From Imbricaverruca yamaguchii (Eukaryota > Arthropoda > Thecostraca > Neoverrucidae), in assembly GCA_034440575.1 (NCBI GenBank), contig JAOTOL010001363.1:557501-621500 (forward strand): 64,000 bases of DNA. The letters run 5' to 3'. Each line of letters starts with the position of its first letter. Within the stretch, counting starts at the first letter, position 1. The notes below the pieces were generated by a model. The model ran no database searches. It had not been told where the DNA came from and was given only the letters and a program-made list of their open reading frames with translations. Below are positions 58,107 to 64,000 of the stretch, piece after piece. A program made the position numbers and the translations under genes.

Positions 58107-58268
58107 TGTAGTTAGGATCACTCACTACTGATATAGCTTGGATCACTCACCACTGACGTTGCTGGGATCATGCACCACTGGTGTAGTTGGGATCACCCAC
58201 CATTGATATGGTTGGGATCACTGAGTACTGGTGTAGTTGGCATCGCTCACCACTGATGTAGTTGGGAT
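58107..58268 (-). repeat. 25-bp x 7 minisatellite carrying the E2 splice donor
   Basis: ggatc[ag] or its variant recurs at 58115, 58140, 58165, 58190, 58215, 58240 and 58265, exactly 25 bp apart. Each unit on the gene strand is a variant of ATCCCAACTACATCAGTG-GTGAGC, the end of E2 and its donor. Confidence 0.95.
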
Positions 58269-58423
58269 CGGGCGAAGAGGGCCTCGCCTCACGAGACGCT
58301 GCCTCTCGTCGCGTCGTCTCGGGGCTCTGATAGAGCGACACTTCGATCTTAGGCACGGGCAGCGAGTTGCTGCGCTTACGAGATACGTAGTCCTCGGTGC
58401 CGTCGCTGGTCATCTCGCGCAGC
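58251..58423 (-). CDS. unc80: UNC80 exon E2 (SNSLPVPKIEV)
   Basis: Acceptor ccggcag. The first base completes Arg, giving YR-LREMTSDGTEDY, then RKRSNSLPVPKIEVSLYQSPE, a phosphosite-like linker that aligns with the RLRHML...RPRSSSM stretch of vertebrate UNC80. Two donors fit the same phase: gtgagc, ending the exon at 58251, and gtgagg, ending it at 58293. I prefer 58251 because the adjacent 25-bp minisatellite repeats exactly that donor context. The sequence beyond 58251 soon meets a stop, so it is intronic. Confidence 0.85.
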
Positions 58424-58858
58424 CTGCCGGGTCGGCAGGGGCGGTGGGACACACGGTGGACGGCTGATCTGGCTGGTTGTGGAACTCTTGGTCATTATAT
58501 GATTCAATATTATTCATAAAATCTAGTTCTATGTTTCAATGAAATGACCACCAAATTTTCTGGGTTAATATGAACCAAATATGGGCCAAAAGACGTCCAC
58601 TGAACGACCTACGAACAATAAATATCATTGGAGACTGGAGGAAAATATCTGACCACTTGACTGGCTGGACCATTATACAGGTAGTTCTAAGTTGAAGAGC
58701 CGTCCTGCACCTGAGACGACTTGAGCCATCATTTACTTGGCGCCATATTTGAAAAGTATATATCTGCGTTTAATGCGTCCATTTCATCACAAAAACAGAC
58801 TGGCAAAGGTAAACCATTCAGAAGGGTGGACGACAATTCAATCAGTCGTATCACCTAC

Positions 58859-59023
58859 CGGTAGAAGAGGAATTGGACGGCCCAGAAGACGCCCTCCTCC
58901 ACCCACTGTGGGATGAAGAGGCAACGCAGCACGGCCACGTCGGTGAAGGTGGCCATTGTCAGGTCCAGCATCGTGGATGGCAGATGACTAGTACGCGACG
59001 ATGATGGCTCAACGTCAACCGTT
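58859..59023 (-). CDS. unc80: UNC80 exon E1 (DVAVLRCL block)
   Basis: 165 bp. The acceptor ends cgcgcag and the donor is gtaggt. It codes for a short Ser-rich lead, then MATFTDVAVLRCLF and PQWVEEGVFWAVQFLFY, the conserved block that reads DVAVLRCL...HWSEEG in vertebrate UNC80. It enters after two bases of a split codon and leaves two bases (CG) that the next exon completes to Arg. Its acceptor sequence is copied in the 35-bp minisatellite immediately upstream, and a SINE sits 32 bp from the exon. Confidence 0.93.
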
Positions 59024-59054
59024 CTGCGCGACACGCCACAAGTGCAATGTCAGC

Positions 59055-59213
59055 GGGGACGAGTAGTCTGGGAGTAAGTTCCTCGTTTCACAGTCCAAAG
59101 GTTGAGGGTTCGAATCTCACCTGTCGCTACTCTTCGCCCGCGACCAATCGGCGTAAGGGATTGGCGACGCTACATGACTCAACGGTCGATGTGTCGTAAA
59201 ACTAATAACCAAC
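59055..59213 (+). mobile_element. tRNA-type SINE, complete with target duplication
   Basis: 159 bp. The 5' half is tRNA-derived: ttcacagtccaaagg, then box-B-like GGTTCGAATCT and ctgtcgct. The 3' end has a stem-loop (cgacgctacatgactcaacg, gtcgatgtgtcg) followed by taaaactaataaccaacc. Flanked by a 16-bp duplication CAAGTGCAATGTCAGC / CAAGTCCAATGTCAGC (59039-59054, 59214-59229; one mismatch). It sits inside the 35-bp minisatellite. Confidence 0.82.
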
Positions 59214-59214
59214 C

Positions 59215-59605
59215 AAGTCCAATGTCAGCTGCTCTATGAGGCATGCCACAAGTCCAATGTCAGCTGCTCTATGAGGCATGCCACAAGTCCAATGTCAGCT
59301 GCTCTATGAGGCATGCCACAAGTCCAATGTCAGCTGCTCTATGAGACACGCCACAAGTATAATGCCAGCGGCTCTATGAGACATGCCACAAGTCCAATGT
59401 CAGCGGCTCTATGAGACACGCCACAAGTCCAATGTCAGCGGCTCTATGAGACATGCCACAAGTATAATGCCAGCGGCTCTATGAGGCATGCCACAAGTCC
59501 AATGTCAGCGGCTCTATGAGACACGCCACAAGTATAATGCCAGCGGCTCTATGAGACACGCCACAAGTCCAATGTCAGCGGCTTTGTGAGACACTCCACG
59601 AGCCA
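59215..59605 (-). repeat. 35-bp x about 11 minisatellite carrying the E1 acceptor region
   Basis: Unit gccacaagtccaatgtcagc plus ggctctatgagacac, period 35 bp. A further partial unit abuts exon E1 at 59026-59054. On the gene strand, gctgacattg-acttgtggcgtgtc precedes both the true acceptor (cgcgcag) and the repeat's own catag. Confidence 0.93.
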
Positions 59606-59759
59606 GTCATAAATTATTCATGAAATTGTGTGAAATATATCACTTTCCGAGCGCTGAATCGACATCTCTACCAAGGACGTATCCACATCGTGCTTCTTGA
59701 TTCATGTTTATGAAATATTCATTCCTAATTTCTTACAGTATATTGTTGATAAGCCCAAG

Positions 59760-62700
59760 TCAAGTCAAGTCATTTATTAGGCACTGCCACATGATGGAAC
59801 TCACGAAGTACCTAGTCAACTGATCACATTCCTGCCATCACGTTAGATACAATTGTAAAGCACCTAGCTACCTAGTTGATACTGATTGCACGCACGAAGG
59901 TTGCACGGTTAGTTGTGTCGCGTGCTTCACCGGGAAGCGCATTCCACTGGAGAGTGGAGCGGTAGGAGAAGCCCCGCTGGGCAGCTGTTAACCTACACCG
60001 TTGCAGGTGAAGTGCCCCAGCATCGGTAGCAAGAGTGTTTCTCTCAGACACAGCCGAGCGTTCAACGAACATTTCCCTGATGGCAGGCGGGCAGTTCGCG
60101 CCGTGTACGGCTTTGTGTGCGTTGCACAGGTCACGGTGTCGCACCATCTCCTCAATCTTATCCCAGCCGAACTCGTGCAGAGAGGACGAGATGTGGTCGT
60201 GCTTCCGTCTTCCAGTGACCAGCCTAGCCGCAAAGATTATGCAATTCTGCACTCGCTTCATGCGGCACGCATCTGCCCCACCCCATACGGAAAGGATATG
60301 GGGGAACACACGGACTTCGATGAGGAGCTTCAGGACTTCAGGGGTGAAGTGCTGCCGGAATTTGAAGAGGGACACGATGATGGCGGTGCACTCCCGGATG
60401 ATGGAGGATATGTGCTTTTCCCATGTCAGCTGCTTGTCATGGAATACTCCGAGCACTTTCACTGTTGGGGCCGGGTGGATGGATTTTTCGGAGATCATGA
60501 TGTGAAAACCTAAAGGATTTTTAGAGAAGATCTGGTGCCAAGAATGGTGTAGCAGGTCTTGTCCGGGTTCATTTTGAGACTATTGGACTGGAACCACTTT
60601 TGGAGTGCATGGAGAGATTCCTCGACCCGTAACCGAAGGTGGGAGAGGCTGACGACGTCAGGAGCAGAGTGGTCTAGGAGGTCGGTGTCGTCAGCGTAGG
60701 CCACAAGGCGACCGTGAGGAAGAAAGGAGGTAGATCATTGATGAAGAGGAGGAACAGGATCGGCCCAACGATAGACCACTGAGGGACACCGTGGGGCAGG
60801 AGGAGCGTGGAGGAGCCGCCCGATACCATCTGCTTCCGATCGGAGAGGTAGTTTTTGAACCACGGGGACGGGATGCCGTACCACCCCAGCTTACTCAGGA
60901 GAACGCCATGGTCAACGCTGTCGAAAGTCTTACTTAAGTCAATCGTCGTTAACGACGCCACGTGACCAATGTCGATGGCTCTAGAGATCCATTCGACAGC
61001 GTCGAGCGAGGCGTTCTCCGTCGAATGACCTGAACTGGTCATTCGACGTAGTCGTACTGAAATGGGGACAGAATATTGTTCGACAACAGATAAGCCACAA
61101 GTCGGGAGCAAACAACTTTTTCCGTGACTTTGGAGAGAACAAAGAGATTCGAGATAGGCCGAAAGTTGTTCACATCATCTCGCGTACCAGATTTGTGAAT
61201 GAGAGTGACGCGGGCGACTTTCCAAGCACTCGGGAAGGTTTGTGAGGCTATGGATGTGTTGACGAGATGGAACATGTGCGGGCCGATCACTGCAAAACAT
61301 CGCTTGACTGCAAACACGTATCAACGTATCAACTCAGGTACGTCATCAACTCCCACCGCTCGAGACGTGCTCATACGGCTTATGGCCTTCGACAACTCGG
61401 GGAGCGTGGCGGGACACAACACAGGAGCAGAGGCGCACACTTCTGGTGGTCTGGGTGGGCACTGCTCTATGTCGCCGGCTCGTCCCGCCTCTTCAGCAAT
61501 ACGGGCTCCCATCGCCGCGAAGTGGGCGTTGAAGTCGTCTGCCCTTTCCGTGGTGTCGTCTCTGCCTGGGAGGCCTGCCGCGGGACGGAGACCGAAATGC
61601 TTTATTCGGCTCCAGAATGAGCGCCGATCGGTCAGCATGTCCGCGCACAAAAACTCGCCTCTGGCCCTGATCTGCTCGCTCATGAGCCCGTTCTTGCATC
61701 TCCGGTACTCCTGGCGTGCGGTGTCGTCATATTCGCTCCTCCTCCAGACCTCGCACGCCTCGCGACAGTCCTCTTTTGCAGCATCAATGCCGGGGTCGCT
61801 ACGCAGCCACAGACAGTTAGGGTGCCGGATCCTGCTTGTCACCAGCGGGCAGTGCAGGTCCACGGCTGCGTTCCAGATGCGCATGAAGGTTTCAAGCTTG
61901 CCGTCGATGTCGGCGCGGTCGTACATGGGCTGCCAATAGGTGGTGATGAAGTGCAGGCAGAGTGCGTCCCAATTCATCTTCGCCCACGGCCTTCTGGTAA
62001 CGGGTGGCAGTGGCCTGTTCCGCTGCCTCCTGACCTCGCCCCTGAGAAAGACCAGGAGGTGATCTGCCACCGGCTCCGGTAAGACAGTGGCTGTCGCCTT
62101 CCCCTCGGGCAGGTTTGTGATGGCTACGTCTAGCAGAGACGGTCTGGGGAGGAGGTGGGTTGGCTCTCGCACGAGCTGCCTCAGGTTCAAGTCGTTGAGT
62201 GAGGACAAAAAGACGACGTGATGCAGCGCTCTCTGCTGCTTCCAGTAAGTTCAAGTTGTAGTCTCCAAGACCCAGCACTGGATGTCCTCGCAAGACTGCT
62301 TCCCGGAGCTGGCGCTCGATCAGGTCATTGACGCGGATGGTGGCTGATCTGGTGGGTCGGTAGGTCACTCCCACGGTCACCGTCCGTCGTCCTCTCCCGC
62401 CCACTGACATCCACAGCGACTACAGCTGTAAGTCAGACCCACCAATGTTGAGCCTCACGGCTCGGAGTGAGTAGCGGATGATCAGAGCAACTCGTCCACC
62501 CCGAATCTTGTCGGCGTTGGGGTCGGCGGGCGTCTCCCGGTCGCGTCTGGTTATCGAATACCCAGGAAAAACTAGCGCTCTGTCAAGTACTTCCAGCGTT
62601 AACCATGTTTCCGAGACCGCCAGTACATCCAGGCCGTGGTCCTGAAGCAGGTCGTTGACAAGGTTAAGCTTCGGGGCGAGGGACCATGCGTTAATGTGTC

Positions 62701-63170
62701 CTAAATTATAGGTGGCCGGAGCGGTCACTCTGTTGGCATCTGTGGGTGGCCGCCTAAGATGACGGGTCCGCTGGATACTGCTACGTCTACGATCTTGTCG
62801 CATAACGATCGATCTTGTCGATAACAGTTCATTGATGTCGTCTGGGTGTTTTGTCAGCAAGCTAACATTCCCGTGGCCGATTTTCAGTCGGCGACAACGT
62901 CTCTGTTGCTCGACTTTGCCAACGTTCCGCGTTTGACGAAGCGTCAATCGCGGAGGCTGCAAGAGACATCGGCTGAATGTTCGCCGTGGAGGTGGCATTG
63001 CACTCGCAGTGCTTTGTACAGCTGAGGGTGTTGGGCGGCACTCCACACGACGGGGGGCTTCCCCAGTGCCGGGAGTGGCATGCAGAGCAGCACTCCTTTG
63101 AGCTGATAGTTTTGCTCGTTCAATGACTCTTCTCTTCGCTTGTTGTCCGCCCCGGCATCCTCGCCTCCTC
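59760..63170 (-). mobile_element. CR1-like LINE ORF2, long but decayed copy
   Basis: In order on the minus strand: endonuclease (INAWSLAPKLNLVNDLLQDH, AVSETWLT at about 62640; GLGDYNLNLLEA at 62265; RDVA/LLDVAIT-type and ADHLLVFL at about 62060); linker; RT blocks SNTS..FPSAWKVARVTLIHK and FRPISNLFVLSKVTEKVV (61220-61140), IDLSKTFDSVDHGVLLSKL (60940), LPHGVPQWSIVGPILFLLFI (60770; the usual GVPQGS glycine is Trp), MAYADDTDLL (60700) and the C-terminal ARLVTGRRKHDHISSSLHEF to 59872. A TAG at 62417, another stop at 61318 and at least four frameshifts disable it. No RNase H follows RT. Confidence 0.88.
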
Positions 63171-64000
63171 AGCCGACACCGGCGTCCGACCGGGACCGAT
63201 TCGGCGGGGTGGACCAGGCCAGGGGCGGCTCGGCGCTGTTTTCTTTAGCGCCGGCCGCGGCCGGGCACGGCTGGCCGGGGTCGGTACGGACACCCGGACA
63301 CGCAGACATCTGCGGCGGCTGTTCTAGGGGGCGGGGTTGACGAGGGTAGGGAGGTGCGAAACGATTGATGTTGGTATGGCTGCGCGTTTCCGACTGGTGG
63401 CTGTTCTGCGGCTGGTGGACATGGCGATAGTTCTGTTTGTTTTGCCGTTTTCTCATATGCTTGCACTGATTATGACATTTTGATGACAGGACCGGGAACT
63501 TGGTTTAAGTACGAATCTTGCCTCACGCGTCGGAGGGTTCTTTTGGGTAATGTGGCTCGCCCTCGCACATTACAAGCATCAGTATCCGTTGAGGCATTCA
63601 AACTTAATATAGCGGTTTTCAGATGATTAAGGCACTCACAGTTTTTGGCGGCGTCATACATTCACGGTTCAATGTTCAGGATATACGTAATCACACTATG
63701 ACATAACAATGTTGTCTTGTTCCGGATAAATCTATGAAAGAGTGTGGAGCAGCCGGGGGTCGCTGACAAGCGCCCGCCACCCGGCCGATAAGCATCATGC
63801 TTGTACCCACCATTGCAGTTTATGATGCACGAAAATGTCTTAGCACGTCGGAGTGAACTACATAAGTCTCACATTACCACTGTAACGGTCACGGTTCAAC
63901 GCAAACCGGTTTCTTCGGTCACCTCCCATTTGTTTCCGTTTTCGCCCAAACCTCCCCAAATCCCAAATCTAATCGCCCAGATGGCGATATTAAAGTGATA
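63171..64000. other. Right edge, unassigned ORF fragments
   Basis: GC-rich 63171-63400 is probably the 5' region of the CR1-like LINE. A minus ORF at 63661-63470 (KNCECLNHLKTAILSLNAST, then RRVRQDSYLNQVPG) looks protein-like, but I cannot name a family. Confidence 0.3.

Noticed and set aside
59055..59140. tRNA gene (box-B-like GGTTCGAATCT)
   Set aside because: Acceptor and anticodon stems do not pair properly, box A is poor and the unit ends in a SINE tail with target duplications, so it is a tRNA-derived SINE.
59215..59605. CRISPR array
   Set aside because: Regular 35-bp units have no unique spacers, and the DNA is eukaryotic; they are minisatellites. The same holds for the other arrays.

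Overview
The window is nuclear DNA from an invertebrate animal, most likely an arthropod. It has spliced exons with GT/AG introns, LINEs, SINEs, DNA transposons, microsatellites and minisatellites, and no bacterial-style gene packing. The arthropod guess rests on the insect-like wording of the protein and on TTAGG-like hairpin arms; the species cannot be named from sequence alone.

One host gene spans most of it: the minus-strand homologue of UNC80, the large cytoplasmic subunit of the NALCN sodium-leak channel complex. I could assemble 17 consecutive internal exons, in gene order from 59023 down to 2969. All have splice signals, all reading phases agree from exon to exon, and they give about 895 codons without a stop. 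They match roughly residues 300-1300 of the about 3260-residue vertebrate protein. The first and last exons lie outside the window.

Introns fill the rest. Two are very large (55408-39899 and 38885-20027) and are packed with mobile elements. From left to right: a TTAA-flanked foldback element (97-2323); a TTAA-flanked 0.8-kb family (five copies); a decayed I-like LINE with RNase H (7.8-12.4 kb, minus); L2-like LINE fragments (10.5, 22.8-26.4 kb); a second I-like LINE (26.5-30.7 kb, plus); a PIF/Harbinger scrap (30.8-31.1 kb); two DNA transposons with TAGGGTG ends and perfect 8-bp target duplications (40515-43078 and 50184-52824); an inverted-repeat-bounded element with a broken FEN1/XPG-like nuclease gene (about 45.5-50.18 kb); and a decayed CR1-like LINE (59.8-63.1 kb, minus).

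Three points stand out. First, five of the UNC80 splice junctions are embedded in minisatellites whose repeat units are copies of the junction itself. Second, a protein family I know only as uncharacterised is shown by two clean insertions to be the transposase of a hAT-like (8-bp target site) transposon. Third, 56-62-bp retroposed hairpins with perfect target duplications share their 3' stem-loop with a tRNA-type SINE. The stretch 21440-21930 looks like poor sequence rather than biology.
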